A stretch of 64,000 nt of DNA. Source: CAWGLW01 sp963823525. GTDB taxonomy: Bacteria; Pseudomonadota; Gammaproteobacteria; Steroidobacterales; Steroidobacteraceae. The stretch covers positions 124,001 to 188,000 of the forward strand of contig CAWGLW010000004.1 of the NCBI GenBank assembly GCA_963823525.1, given 5' to 3'. The position numbers and the translations under genes were made by a program. Below the pieces are notes generated by a model. The model saw only the letters and a program-made list of their open reading frames with translations. It did not search any database and was not told where the DNA came from. Positions 51,620 to 61,551 of the stretch are shown here, piece after piece. Every line of letters begins with the position of its first letter. Position 1 is the stretch's first letter.

Positions 51620-53968
51620 TCATTCCGATACCGTAGCGCCGGACACCTCGGCCATAGTCTTCTCACAGAGATCCGCCTGCCCGGCGACGCGGTCCACGAG
51701 ACCCTTCGCAACCACCGACAGTCCCCCGGTCCCCACCGCCAACGCGCCGGAAGCGACGCCCTTCGCGCCCGTCGCCACGCGCGGGCTCTTCAGCGTGCCG
51801 GCGAGCTCGATGAATGGGTTGGTGAACATCCCCGGACTGATGCCGATACCCTTGCGGGGGCGGGTATTGAAGTCGAAGCTGATTTCCTCCGTGCGCAGGT
51901 CCACCGTACCCTCGGCCGTGACCGTCACCTTGTCGGACTGCATAAGCACGGGATCTACCTTGGCCTGACCATCGACGATTTCGATCTTCGCGACGGTGCA
52001 CTCGACTTTCGTGTAGGGATCCTCGGCGGAGAAAGGATTCAGCTGGCTGCCGACCTGACTCAGGATGTCGGAGCCCAGCACGCCGATGACGCCTTTTTTC
52101 ACGCGTCCCTTCCCCTGAGTGAACACCACCCTGCCGTTCGCGCCGGATGCCATCTGCCGCGGCGACGCGCCGCTCGCCCGCATATCGAGATCGAAGTTTG
52201 TCGGCGGTGACTTGCCCGAACCGTCGCCCGGCGGTGCCAGCAGGCCGGCTCGCAGATCGTGCACGGCCAACTTCATCGTCATGTCCGCGCCTCCCTGCGA
52301 CGGAACGAGGAGCACATCGCTCTCGATCGTGCCCTGCAGCTGCCCCTTGGCACGGAAATCGAGAGACATGCGACCCTCGTCCAGCTGCAGGGTGCCCGTG
52401 ACGTCCCTGAGGGTCCCCGCGTTCAGCGCCAGTTCGGTGAACGTCCACTGCACCTGAGCGTCCCTGACATTGAGCTTGTCCAGTGGCAGCGGCCTGTCGC
52501 GGAACACGTATTTCTCTTTCGGTTCAGCGTCCTTGCCCGTTGCCCCGGGGTTCTCCGTATCCTGCGGCTTCTCCTTATGGAACGGAGTCAGATCCACGCG
52601 AGGCGAACTGAGTTGGGCCTCGATGCGCTTGCGACCTCCCCGCTGGACAGCCGCCTGCCCGGTCAGTTCGCTCTTGTCCAGACGCAATCGAAGTTCCTTG
52701 ATCTCGAACCCGTTGCGATTTCCGGTGTAGTTCCCAGCCGCCGCGGCAGGAATTTCCGGCAGGCCAGTCTTCAGCCGGGCGATGTTGTCGAGCGAAGCCT
52801 CGAAGCGCAGCGTCGAGGTTCCCTTTGCGGACCTCGGTACCGTGCCATCGAGCGTCGCTTGAGCGCCCGGCAGCTGCAAGGTGAAGTTCTCGAGACCGAT
52901 CTGTTCCTGCATGGTCTGCATACGTCCGCCCAGGCGGAGCTCCTGCTGCGGCACGTCCTCGAGACCGAACAACGCGGCGAGCCGGGCCGCGTCGCCCACC
53001 GTCGCCGAGACCTCCAGGTCCGAGTCCACAAGCCCGAGCGCTGCGAGCGTCCCGCTGACGGTCGCCTTGATGTCACCGAGCGTCGCATCGACAGCGAGGC
53101 CGGTACGCTCGCCTGCGTCACTCAGCTTCGCCGTTGCCTGCATGGCGCCTTCCGCCACGACCGGCAACTGCAGGTTCTCGAGCATGGTTCCGACATCCGG
53201 ATTCACGAGCTCGAGACGCAGGTCCGCGCCGTCCAGCGGATACAGGCGGCCGACACCACCCTCGACGTTCAGGCCGAGGTTGCCGACGGAGGCGTCGAGG
53301 GCGATGCGGATATCCCGACCCGCGACCAGGGCATCGATGGGCCCGATCTCGCCCTGGAGCCCCGTTGCATACTCATTCAGCGTGCCGTCTGCAGCGATGG
53401 CCAGCAACTCACCGGTACCTGGGGCAATGGTGAAGTTGTTGAAAACCGCCACGCGATCTGCCTTACCGGCCTGCCGGTAGGTGACTCGCAGGTTGCTCAA
53501 CCGTCCTTTCTCGATGACGGCCGGGACTTCCCTGACCGCCGCATCCGCCGGATCCTCCTCCTCGTGCTCGGCCGGATCCTTCAGGACCCAGTTGGCGTTG
53601 TCTTCCGCATCCTTCTCGAGAAGCACGGTTACGTCGCTGATCTCCAGGCTTCGTATCTGCATCGGGCCGGAAATGAGCGACGAGAGGCTGATCTCGGTCG
53701 CGAACCGCCCGACACTGAGCATCGGTTGCTCGCTTCCCCACCCGGCATTGGCGAATCGCACGTTCTCGGCGACGACGGAGACGGCTGGCAGCACTTCGAG
53801 CTCGAAAGGGCCTTCGATCTGGAAAGCCCGCCCAGTACGTTCGGAGACGAAAGCCTCGATCCGTGGTTTGTGCCGGCTGAGGTCGCCGAAGGCGAGATAA
53901 AGGAGCGCACCAAGAACCAGCGCCAGGAGGAGGAGAACGACTGTGAGCAACGAACGGCGCAGCGGCAT
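51620..53968 (-). CDS. AsmA-family protein
   Basis: 782 residues from the ATG at 53968, so that the protein opens with a signal-anchor (MPLRRSLLTVVLLLLALVLG). The AsmA N-terminal pattern follows (LSRHKPRIEAFVSERTGRAF, FQIEGPFELEVLP). The C-terminal AsmA_2 part has the glycine-rich GRVVFTQGKGRVKKG and the closing DLRTEEISFDFNTRPRKGIG. Such proteins bridge the envelope and are implicated in phospholipid transport to the outer membrane. The fold would be a long beta-rich groove. It stands alone, 0.4 kb from the TPR regulator. Confidence 0.88.
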   Translation of the reverse strand: MPLRRSLLTVVLLLLALVLGALLYLAFGDLSRHKPRIEAFVSERTGRAFQIEGPFELEVLPAVSVVAENVRFANAGWGSEQPMLSVGRFATEISLSSLISGPMQIRSLEISDVTVLLEKDAEDNANWVLKDPAEHEEEDPADAAVREVPAVIEKGRLSNLRVTYRQAGKADRVAVFNNFTIAPGTGELLAIAADGTLNEYATGLQGEIGPIDALVAGRDIRIALDASVGNLGLNVEGGVGRLYPLDGADLRLELVNPDVGTMLENLQLPVVAEGAMQATAKLSDAGERTGLAVDATLGDIKATVSGTLAALGLVDSDLEVSATVGDAARLAALFGLEDVPQQELRLGGRMQTMQEQIGLENFTLQLPGAQATLDGTVPRSAKGTSTLRFEASLDNIARLKTGLPEIPAAAAGNYTGNRNGFEIKELRLRLDKSELTGQAAVQRGGRKRIEAQLSSPRVDLTPFHKEKPQDTENPGATGKDAEPKEKYVFRDRPLPLDKLNVRDAQVQWTFTELALNAGTLRDVTGTLQLDEGRMSLDFRAKGQLQGTIESDVLLVPSQGGADMTMKLAVHDLRAGLLAPPGDGSGKSPPTNFDLDMRASGASPRQMASGANGRVVFTQGKGRVKKGVIGVLGSDILSQVGSQLNPFSAEDPYTKVECTVAKIEIVDGQAKVDPVLMQSDKVTVTAEGTVDLRTEEISFDFNTRPRKGIGISPGMFTNPFIELAGTLKSPRVATGAKGVASGALAVGTGGLSVVAKGLVDRVAGQADLCEKTMAEVSGATVSE

Positions 53969-54139
53969 GGCAGGCAACTCCTTACCGGGAACCGCTCCGT
54001 CGTCACGCAGTGCGCGCACGACTCGCGTTCCTGGTTTTCTTCAGCCTGTGTATGCCCATGCTAACGCATCGGGCCGGCCAGGGATGAGTCGCACCTTCCA
54101 CCAGTCGCCGACCGGGCGACTACCAGCGGACCCGCTGAG

Positions 54140-54355
54140 ATGCCAGCGCAATCCGCCGTGCCTACGCCGAACCAGCTTGCGTTCCGCAACCTGTTCCGCG
54201 AACTCGTCGAGAGCAACACGACGCTCTCCTCCGGCAGCTGCACAGAAGCCGCGGAGAAAATGGCCGATAGATTGCGCAAGGCCGGGATGCCTGCGCTTCG
54301 CTCCATACGTCTTCCCCGGGGCCGGGAAAATGATGCCCACGTGCCCTGCGGATGA
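54140..54355 (+). pseudogene. Relic of an M20-family peptidase N-terminus
   Basis: The frame reads NQLAFRNLFRELVESNTTLS then SGSCTEAAEKMADRLRKAGM, which is the N-terminus of M20/M25/M40 metallopeptidases, including the conserved E-NTTLS-GSCT-A stretch. Similarity ends at about codon 55, where the sequence falls into unrelated residues and a stop; the metal-binding domain is absent. It lacks a convincing signal sequence and lies 97 bp before the start of the DUF6351 gene. Confidence 0.62.
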
Positions 54356-54451
54356 CACGCATTTACCACCGGAACTGACTGGCGTATGAGGGGAGTTTGC
54401 GTCTGTGCGCGCACACAGAACACTTCAAACGCCGCGGTAAGGGGGAGAATC

Positions 54452-56761
54452 ATGCGAGCGCTCTTTATTTTTGTTGCATTGCTGGCGGCCACACCGGCTG
54501 CCATCCCGAAATCGAATGCTCCGGCGGTCAATCCGGCCAGTGACAAATTTGTTGTCGAGGTTGTTTCATCCGCAGCGCACCAGGTCAGCGGCGGCGACGC
54601 GCGGCTGCACATCCAGGTGCCGCGCACGGTGCCGTTGCACCAGGCCGAAGTATGGGTGAACGGTACCGATCAGCGCGGCCATTTCACCGTCATTCCCGGC
54701 ACCCGCACACTGACCGGCGTCGTGGATGGCCTCGAACTCGGCGAGAACGAATTGGTTGTCAAAGCTAATGGCAACGGCAGGGGCAGGCCAGAATCGGTGG
54801 GCATGACCCTGACGAATTACCCGACCACGGGACCAATCTTTTCGGGTCCTCACCAATATCCGTTCGTCTGCACAACAATGACGGAAGGACTGGGCCAACC
54901 GATCCCGGACGATCCGGCGACCGGCACGAAGTCTTTCGATGCCGGGGGCGCGCTGGTCGGTTATAGCCGCGACTGTTCGGCGCCCACTCATGTTACGTTT
55001 CATTACCGCAGTGCGAACGGATCGTGGAAGGACTACACCCCGGGAATGCAGCGTCCGGGGGACATGACGCAGACGACGACCACGAACGGTCGTACGGTCG
55101 ATTTCATCGTCCGCCGTGAGCGTGGCACGATCAATCGCTTCCTCTACAGCATCGCCATGCTGGCGCCGTTTGATTCAGGGCCCGAAGCGCTTGGACGAGA
55201 AGCCTGGAACGGCAACGTCGTTTACCGTTTCGACGGCGGTGTGGCGATCGGGCATACACAGGGCAACCTGAGCACCTCAGGGTCGTTGTACGACTTCCCA
55301 CTGGCACGCGGTTATGCGGTGCTCTACTCGTCAGGGACGCGCACAAGCACCCACTACAATCTTCAACTCGGTGGCGAAACAGCGCTGATGGTGAAAGAGC
55401 GCTTCATCGAACTCTACGATCTCCCGGGCTACACGGTCGGCATTGGCGGGTCCGGCGGGGCGATTCAGCAGTACGTCTACGCGCAGAATCATCCGGGTCT
55501 TCTCGATGCCGGCATCCCTCAGTATTCATATCCGGACATGGTCAGCCAGGCCGTGCACGTGGGCGACTGCGAGTTGCTCGAGTTCTACATGGACGCACTC
55601 GACGGCACGAATCCGCGATGGGCGACCTGGACCAATCGGGTATTGCTCGAGGGCATGAATGCCAGCAACACGCTGCCGAATCCTTATACCGGCGGCGTAC
55701 CGGGTCTTACCGAGTGCATTAACGGTTGGCGTGGACTATCACCGATTGCGCTTAACCCGAATTACGGCCAGGCCTCGAACCAGGAATTGTTCGAGCCGCA
55801 GTCGGCGCTCGCTGCGACCGAATGGAGCCATTTTGGCGACATCATCAACATCGTCGGTCGGGATGCGGACGGGTACGCCCGCAACTACTGGGACAACGTC
55901 GGTGTCCAGTACGGCCTCCAGTCGGTTGCGAATGGCAGCATCACTGCAGCGGAGTTTCTCAAGCTGAATGCTCTTGTCGGGGGCTGGAAGAACGAGCCCG
56001 ATATGGTGCAGGAGGGTTCGCCATTTTATCCGCCAGGTGTAATCGATCTGACCAACTGGGACCCGTGGAGCTACCGTAACCAGGTTTTTAGTATCACGGG
56101 GGTACCTGCGCCGCGCCAGGAGGGAAACATCGCAGCCATGCGCGCTGTGTATGAATCGGGCCTCGTATTCCGCGGCGATATCGACATTCCCATCATCGAC
56201 TGGCGCCACTACCTCGAGGATGAACTCGACATGCACAACTCGCACCAGTCCTTCGCCTCCCGCAAGCGCTTGCTCAACTTCGACGGAGACGCGAGCAATC
56301 AGGTGATCTGGTTCACGGATGTCGTCGACCCGAACGCGCGCTTCGATCAGACGCCGGAGGCGCTCGAGGTCATTGACGAATGGATGGCCAACATTCGCGC
56401 CAACCCCTCGGGCGGTGCGGCGGGCAACAAGCCGCCTCGGGCGACGGACCGCTGCTTCGACGAGAACGGCAACGAGATTGCCAGTGGTCCGAATGTCTGG
56501 GACGGCATCATCGATCAGAAACCGGCCGGGACCTGCACGATACGATTTAAAACCTACAGCACCTCGCGTCGCGTGGCCGGGGGTCCATTCGAGCAGAGCA
56601 TCTTTAAGTGCCAGCGCATGCCAGTGGGCGATGCCATTGCCCGGGGTCTCTACGGCGTCTGGCAACCAGGGCCCGCGGAAGCTGCGATGCTGCAGGCGAT
56701 CTTCCCCTCCGGTGTTTGCGACTACGACAGGCCGGACATGGGTCTGCCAGCGGGCTGGTGA
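54452..56761 (+). CDS. Secreted DUF6351-type protein with a hydrolase-like GGSGG site
   Basis: 769 residues from the ATG at 54452, preceded by AGGGGGAG; residues 1-16 are a signal peptide (MRALFIFVALLAATPA). An Ig-like start (VEVVSSAAHQVSGGDARLHI) leads to the DUF6351 core. Around residue 331 is VGIGGSGGAIQQYVYAQNHP, which looks like a nucleophile elbow of an alpha/beta hydrolase, with GLLDAGIPQYSYPDM after it. No substrate has been set for this family as far as I know; export and a serine nucleophile are inferences. Several Cys (CTTMTEG, DRCFDENG, CTIRF) suggest disulfides. It is isolated from other complete genes on its strand. Confidence 0.78.
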   Translation: MRALFIFVALLAATPAAIPKSNAPAVNPASDKFVVEVVSSAAHQVSGGDARLHIQVPRTVPLHQAEVWVNGTDQRGHFTVIPGTRTLTGVVDGLELGENELVVKANGNGRGRPESVGMTLTNYPTTGPIFSGPHQYPFVCTTMTEGLGQPIPDDPATGTKSFDAGGALVGYSRDCSAPTHVTFHYRSANGSWKDYTPGMQRPGDMTQTTTTNGRTVDFIVRRERGTINRFLYSIAMLAPFDSGPEALGREAWNGNVVYRFDGGVAIGHTQGNLSTSGSLYDFPLARGYAVLYSSGTRTSTHYNLQLGGETALMVKERFIELYDLPGYTVGIGGSGGAIQQYVYAQNHPGLLDAGIPQYSYPDMVSQAVHVGDCELLEFYMDALDGTNPRWATWTNRVLLEGMNASNTLPNPYTGGVPGLTECINGWRGLSPIALNPNYGQASNQELFEPQSALAATEWSHFGDIINIVGRDADGYARNYWDNVGVQYGLQSVANGSITAAEFLKLNALVGGWKNEPDMVQEGSPFYPPGVIDLTNWDPWSYRNQVFSITGVPAPRQEGNIAAMRAVYESGLVFRGDIDIPIIDWRHYLEDELDMHNSHQSFASRKRLLNFDGDASNQVIWFTDVVDPNARFDQTPEALEVIDEWMANIRANPSGGAAGNKPPRATDRCFDENGNEIASGPNVWDGIIDQKPAGTCTIRFKTYSTSRRVAGGPFEQSIFKCQRMPVGDAIARGLYGVWQPGPAEAAMLQAIFPSGVCDYDRPDMGLPAGW

Positions 56762-57120
56762 TCGAGGCGGGTCAGACTCAGCTAATGGCGGCGCTGGCTT
56801 TGCTGCAGGTAGAAAGCCGTGCCGCCATTACCCGGTAAAGCCCTCCGGCCGCGAAGACGGTTGCAACTGAAGCTCGCGCGCCGCATCGCAGATCCTGCGA
56901 CGAAAAATTACTAATCAGCTGCGTGAGCGGCCGCTGACTGCGTGCTAAAAGGACAAGTCTTCGGCTGGCTGTCGTCGGCCGCGGCTCGCGCTCGTTCGAC
57001 TGCCCGACGATCGACGTCGCGCCCGTCTGGCGTTTGCGCTTGATCGGCAGACCTTCTTCGGATCGAGTTAGAAAGAAAACCCGTTTTCCGCAAGGCTCGA
57101 ACTGCGGATTGACGGTCACG
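56762..57120. other. Gap between the DUF6351 gene and the methyltransferase gene
   Basis: No gene seen; the two neighbours converge. I found no clear hairpin with a T run, so termination may be Rho-dependent or I have missed a weak hairpin. Confidence 0.35.
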
Positions 57121-57924
57121 TCAAGATTTCCTCGCAGTGACGAAATGCGCAGACACCGGGAACACAGCCCGACCATCGGCCGTCGCGAAGGAACTGAGCT
57201 CCCGCTCGGCGTCTTCGAGTATGCAGCCAATCTGCTCCTCACTCAGGATGACTCCCATCACCGGCAACCAGCCCCTCAGGTCGGCTTCGACCATGGTCCG
57301 GATGCTGGGAAACCGTGCGGTGCCATGATGGGCTGTTATCTCCGCGCAGGTTGCCCCGGCTTCCGAGAACAACCTGGCCAGGTCTTTCTGATTGCCAAGC
57401 ACGAATGGCGCACGCAGGGCATCGGCCGCCTGCCGACCGGCCATTCGGCCGATGAGTGCCACCTCCGTCGCGTACGCGGGTATGTTTTCAAGAGAGTCCC
57501 ATACCGCAATGGCCAACCGCCCCCCGGGAGCCAGCAGGCGAAGCATCTCGCTAATGGCTTGACGACGGTCCGAGAAGAACATGAGGCCAAACTGGCTGAC
57601 GACCGCGTCGAAGGATTGATCAGGGAACGGGAGTGACTCGGCGACTGCCTCTCGCCACTCGACGGCCGAGGTGAGTTGTTTTGCTACGGCAACCATTCCC
57701 GGATTCGGGTCAACCCCTGCGAGACGGCCCGCTGATCCGATTCGGGAGGCGACTTCACGCGAAAGGACCCCAGTGCCACAAGCAACGTCCAGCACTCGAT
57801 CACCAGGCTGGAGCTGCGCGGCATCAGCGACCTTCGGAGCCCATTGTTCGAAGAGCGCGGGCACGAACAGCGATTCGTAAGCTTTTGCCGCATCGATCTG
57901 AGCTTGCAGCGTCGGTTCCTTCAT
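57121..57924 (-). CDS. Class I SAM-dependent methyltransferase
   Basis: 267 residues from the ATG at 57924, preceded by GGAGG; a longer reading upstream has no family similarity. Motif I is VLDVACGTGVLSREV (44-58), with the acidic residue after beta-2 in LAGVDPNPGMVAVAK, motif II in QSFDAVVSQFGLMFFSDRR and motif III in LAPGGRLAIAVWDS. This is the UbiE/COQ5-like Methyltransf_11 group; the substrate is unknown. It is convergent with the DUF6351 gene and divergent from the sulfatase gene over a wide gap. Confidence 0.88.
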   Translation of the reverse strand: MKEPTLQAQIDAAKAYESLFVPALFEQWAPKVADAAQLQPGDRVLDVACGTGVLSREVASRIGSAGRLAGVDPNPGMVAVAKQLTSAVEWREAVAESLPFPDQSFDAVVSQFGLMFFSDRRQAISEMLRLLAPGGRLAIAVWDSLENIPAYATEVALIGRMAGRQAADALRAPFVLGNQKDLARLFSEAGATCAEITAHHGTARFPSIRTMVEADLRGWLPVMGVILSEEQIGCILEDAERELSSFATADGRAVFPVSAHFVTARKS

Positions 57925-58720
57925 GCCGTGTCCTCCGCTACGCGGTGCCTGACTATTATTAGAAACCATATTAGCTCTCGACCGCGGCCGATTACTTCTT
58001 GCACCAACTGGATAATGAGCAACTTCCTCCCGCCCGGTTCGACTTGTCCCTTTGCAGTCGGCCTCCGGTCGAGACCCACGCACTTAATCAGAGCATCAAC
58101 AGCTGGGGCGGCGATGCTGCGGCCCACTTGCCTCCAAAACAGGGCGTCGCCGGCACCGTGGTCCGAGTGGCCATGCGAGTACAGCAGCCACAAGACCCTG
58201 ATGAGCACACCATAACGGCCGATACAATTCATGAACAATCAGGAGCCCCGGTTTCTGGCGCGATAAGCTTGGTTTCTGACGCGATAAGTATGGCAGCGTT
58301 CAAATGACCTGCACGCTGCGTGCGACGAACCGGGTAGAGTGGGTGTGGAATCTGTAGGGATAAACCTCGATCACAGCATCTGCATTGAAGGCACGATAAT
58401 TAAAAGAGCGGAATCCCATGTTTCGCTACGAGTGATCCGTCGGGCACCTGAAGGCCCCCGTGTGCGTGTGATCCAACGATTAGCGGAGCTTAAGCGAACC
58501 CTTCGCGCGACCGATACAGCGGACCCGGCGAGATTTTCGAGACACGCGACCAGTCGATGAAAACTCAGGCGCAAGCTTCCGAAGACATCTCTTACTGGAC
58601 AATGTCAGTGACTGGCGACTGCGTCTGCAGTGGCAGGTCCTGCGGTCGAAGTGATTCCGACAAATTCCCCGGGCTTCGAAGTACCACCCTCTTGAAGATA
58701 GAGCGACATTTGACAAGGGC
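57925..58720. other. 796-bp gap upstream of the sulfatase gene, with a 21-bp tandem repeat
   Basis: No gene I can support. Two direct copies of a 21-bp unit lie side by side at 58250-58270 and 58271-58291 (GGTTTCTGGCGCGATAAGCTT and a copy with three differences). A 73-codon open frame at 58339-58560 has no recognisable similarity. The gap must hold the promoters of both the methyltransferase and the sulfatase. Confidence 0.45.
58250..58291. repeat. Tandem 21-bp repeat
   Basis: Two adjacent copies differ at three of 21 positions; the shared core is TTTCTGnCGCGATAAG. The spacing of two DNA turns would suit a pair of regulator sites facing the sulfatase gene, but no regulator is next to it. Confidence 0.7.
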
Positions 58721-61258
58721 ATGACAACCATGAACATACAAACCGCAACCATCAGCACTCGCTGCGTGCTGACTGCAACTCTCGCGGCGACAGCAATGGC
58801 CGCGTCAGTCGTGCAAGCGAAAGAAGTCGTCACTGGCAAACTCGGATTACCGAATGCCACGACGACCATCAGCGGCAAGCAACTGCCCGCGCCTGAGCCG
58901 AAATTCGGCGGCGAGATCAAGGATGGTGCTCTGCAGTCTACGCCCTGGTGGGCACCGCGTATCGTCCCGCCTGCAGGTGCGCCCAATGTCCTGTTGATCA
59001 TCACCGATGACGCAGGCTTCGGCGTCCCGAGCACCTTCGGTGGGGTGATCCCGACGCCGACGATGGACCGCATCGCGAATGCCGGCTTGCGGTACAACAA
59101 TATTCATTCCACCGCGCTTTGCTCACCGACCCGCGCTGCGCTCATCACCGGGCGTAACCACCATTCCGTAGGTTTCGGTGTGATCTCCGAGCAGGCAACA
59201 GGCTTCCCCGGCTACAACAGCATCATCACCAAGGACAAGGCCACTATCGGACGTATTCTGCTGGATAACGGATACTCCACCGCGTGGTTCGGTAAAGACC
59301 ACAACACGCCAGCCTTCGCCGCAAGCCAGGCCGGGCCGTTTGATCTGTGGCCGACCGGCCTCGGTTTCGAGTATTTCTATGGCTTCGTGGGCGGTGACGC
59401 CAACCAGTGGCAGCCAAATCTATACCGCAATACCACCGCAATCTATCCATTTGCGGGTAAGCCGGGCTGGAACCTGGTTACGGGGATGGCGGACGATGCC
59501 ATCGACTACCTGAATCGCATGAACCAGATGATGCCGAGCAAGCCGTTCTTCATCAAGTACGCTCCCGGCGCCACTCATGCGCCACACCACCCGACCAAAG
59601 AGTGGCTGGATAAGATCAGTAACATGCACTTGTTCGACGAGGGTTATAACAAGCTGCGTGAGCGGATATTTGAAAATCAGAAACGCCTCGGCGTGATCCC
59701 GCAGGATACCGAGCTGGAACCCTGGCCCAAGGATGTCCTCAAGAACTGGGATGATCTGACCGCCGAGGAGCGGAAGCTCTTCATCCGGCAGGTGGATGTC
59801 TTTGCGGCCTATGCGGCATACAACGACCACGAAATCGGCCGGGTCATTGACGCGATTGAGGAGATGGGTCGGCTCGATAACACGCTCGTCATCTACATTA
59901 ACGGTGACAACGGCACCAGCGCGGAAGGTGGTCCTCTCGGCACACCTAACGAGGTGGCCTTTTTTAATGGTATCAACATGATGCCAGCCGAAACTCAGAT
60001 GAAGTGGTACGACGTCTGGGGCACCGAGCAGACTTACAACCACATGTCGGCCGGCTGGTCCTGGGCCTTTGACACGCCGTTTACCTGGTTCAAGCAGAAC
60101 GCCTCCAAGCTTGGCGGTATCCGCCAGAACATGGCTGTCTCGTGGCCGGCGCGCATCAAGGACACGGGTGGGCTGCGTGATCAGTTCATGCACGTCATTG
60201 ACGTGGTGCCTACCATTCTGGAAGTGACCGGCATTGCCGCACCGGAAATGGTGGACGGCATCAAGCAGGCGCCGATCGAAGGCACCAGCTTTGCTTACAC
60301 TTTTGACAAGGCAAACGCCGGTGAGACGTCACGTCACAAGACCCAGTACTTCGAGATGATGGGCCAGTGGGCCGTGTATCACGAAGGCTGGCTGCTGAGC
60401 ACCAAGGTGAACCGGGCACCGTGGGAAGCCTTCGGCGCTGCCAATCCCGACCCGCTGAACAACCAGGTACTCGAACTCTATGACCTGAATTCGGACTTCA
60501 GCCAGTCGAACAACATCGCCGCGCAGAACCCGCAAAAGGTCAAGGAGATGAAGGAACTGTTCATCAGGGAAGCGAGGAAATACCAGGTTTTCCCGATGGA
60601 TGCCTCGGTGGCGGGCCGTTTAGTCGCACCGCGGCCGAACATCACCGCCGATCGTACAGAGTTCGTGTACACCCACCCAATGGTGGGTCTGCCACAGGGC
60701 GATTCGCCCTCCCTGCTTAACAGCTCGTACACGATCACCGCCGATATCGATGTTCCACAAGGCGGCGCTGAGGGCATGATCCTTACCTCCGGCGGACGCT
60801 TCGGTGGTTACGGCTTCTACCTGCTGAAGGGCAAGCCAGTTTTCCTCTGGAACATGATCGATCTGAATCGCATCAAGTGGGAAGGCCCGGATGCGCTCGC
60901 GCCCGGCAGGCACACTGTCGAATTCGACTTCAAATATGATGGCCTCGGCGCCGGCACACTCGCCTTCAACGATATGAGTGGTGTCGGCCGTAGCGGCACG
61001 GGCACGCTCAAGGTGGATGGCAAAGTGGTTGCCACCAGGAAGATGGACAAGACTCTGCCTATGATCCTGCAATGGGATGAGAGTTTCGACATTGCCTCAG
61101 ACACACTCACCGGCGTGAACGACGCCGACTACAAGCCGCCGTTCGCCTTCACTGGTGATCTGATCAAGTTAACCCTCAAGGTGGACCGTCCCGAACTCAG
61201 TGAGGCGGATGTGAAGAAGCTACAGGCCGCACAGGCGGCTGCAGCCGATGCCAGTTAA
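58721..61258 (+). CDS. Secreted arylsulfatase (formylglycine-dependent, S1 family)
   Basis: 845 residues, with a signal peptide in the first 33 (TLAATAMAASVVQAKE). Asp96-Asp97 in LLIITDDAGFG bind Ca2+; Cys134 in ALCSPTRAALITGR is the CxPxR site that must be converted to formylglycine; HH at 147-148 and the later NGDNGTSAEGG complete the site. The C-terminal 170 residues (YTITADIDVPQGGAEGMILT, LAPGRHTVEFDFKYDGLGAG) form a beta-sandwich that is usual in long arylsulfatases of this type. It would hydrolyse sulfate esters in the periplasm or outside. No formylglycine-generating enzyme is in the window. A terminator follows. Confidence 0.92.
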   Translation: MTTMNIQTATISTRCVLTATLAATAMAASVVQAKEVVTGKLGLPNATTTISGKQLPAPEPKFGGEIKDGALQSTPWWAPRIVPPAGAPNVLLIITDDAGFGVPSTFGGVIPTPTMDRIANAGLRYNNIHSTALCSPTRAALITGRNHHSVGFGVISEQATGFPGYNSIITKDKATIGRILLDNGYSTAWFGKDHNTPAFAASQAGPFDLWPTGLGFEYFYGFVGGDANQWQPNLYRNTTAIYPFAGKPGWNLVTGMADDAIDYLNRMNQMMPSKPFFIKYAPGATHAPHHPTKEWLDKISNMHLFDEGYNKLRERIFENQKRLGVIPQDTELEPWPKDVLKNWDDLTAEERKLFIRQVDVFAAYAAYNDHEIGRVIDAIEEMGRLDNTLVIYINGDNGTSAEGGPLGTPNEVAFFNGINMMPAETQMKWYDVWGTEQTYNHMSAGWSWAFDTPFTWFKQNASKLGGIRQNMAVSWPARIKDTGGLRDQFMHVIDVVPTILEVTGIAAPEMVDGIKQAPIEGTSFAYTFDKANAGETSRHKTQYFEMMGQWAVYHEGWLLSTKVNRAPWEAFGAANPDPLNNQVLELYDLNSDFSQSNNIAAQNPQKVKEMKELFIREARKYQVFPMDASVAGRLVAPRPNITADRTEFVYTHPMVGLPQGDSPSLLNSSYTITADIDVPQGGAEGMILTSGGRFGGYGFYLLKGKPVFLWNMIDLNRIKWEGPDALAPGRHTVEFDFKYDGLGAGTLAFNDMSGVGRSGTGTLKVDGKVVATRKMDKTLPMILQWDESFDIASDTLTGVNDADYKPPFAFTGDLIKLTLKVDRPELSEADVKKLQAAQAAAADAS

Positions 61259-61316
61259 CAGCGATCGGAAGGTCGGGCGGTATTCGCCCGGCTGAAACAC
61301 TCTGCCAGTGCAGCAT

Positions 61317-61353
61317 ACGGGCCGCTTCCACGCCGGAAGCGGCCCGTTTTTTT
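61317..61353 (+). terminator. Rho-independent terminator after the sulfatase gene
   Basis: Perfect 13-bp stem (61317-61329 with 61335-61347), five-base loop ACGCC, then seven T. One of the strongest terminators in the window; it is 59 bp after the stop. Confidence 0.93.
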
Positions 61354-61551
61354 GTGCCAGGCATGCCAAGGTCAAAAAGGCGCCGAAGTTTGCGACTCGA
61401 CGGCGGCGCGCGCCGTCGTCCACGGCACGTTGCGCTACGGGGCCTGCAAACGGCAGAGGACGTTTGCGTTGCGTAAGTGTCGCCGCCTCAAGCACTCTTG
61501 GGGCCACAGCAATCCAACCCGGGTCCCTGCAGCGTCATATGGGAAAGGGGA

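Noticed and set aside
58339..58560. 73-codon small gene upstream of the sulfatase
   Set aside because: There is no ribosome site, no similarity I recognise, and the composition is like the rest of the gap.
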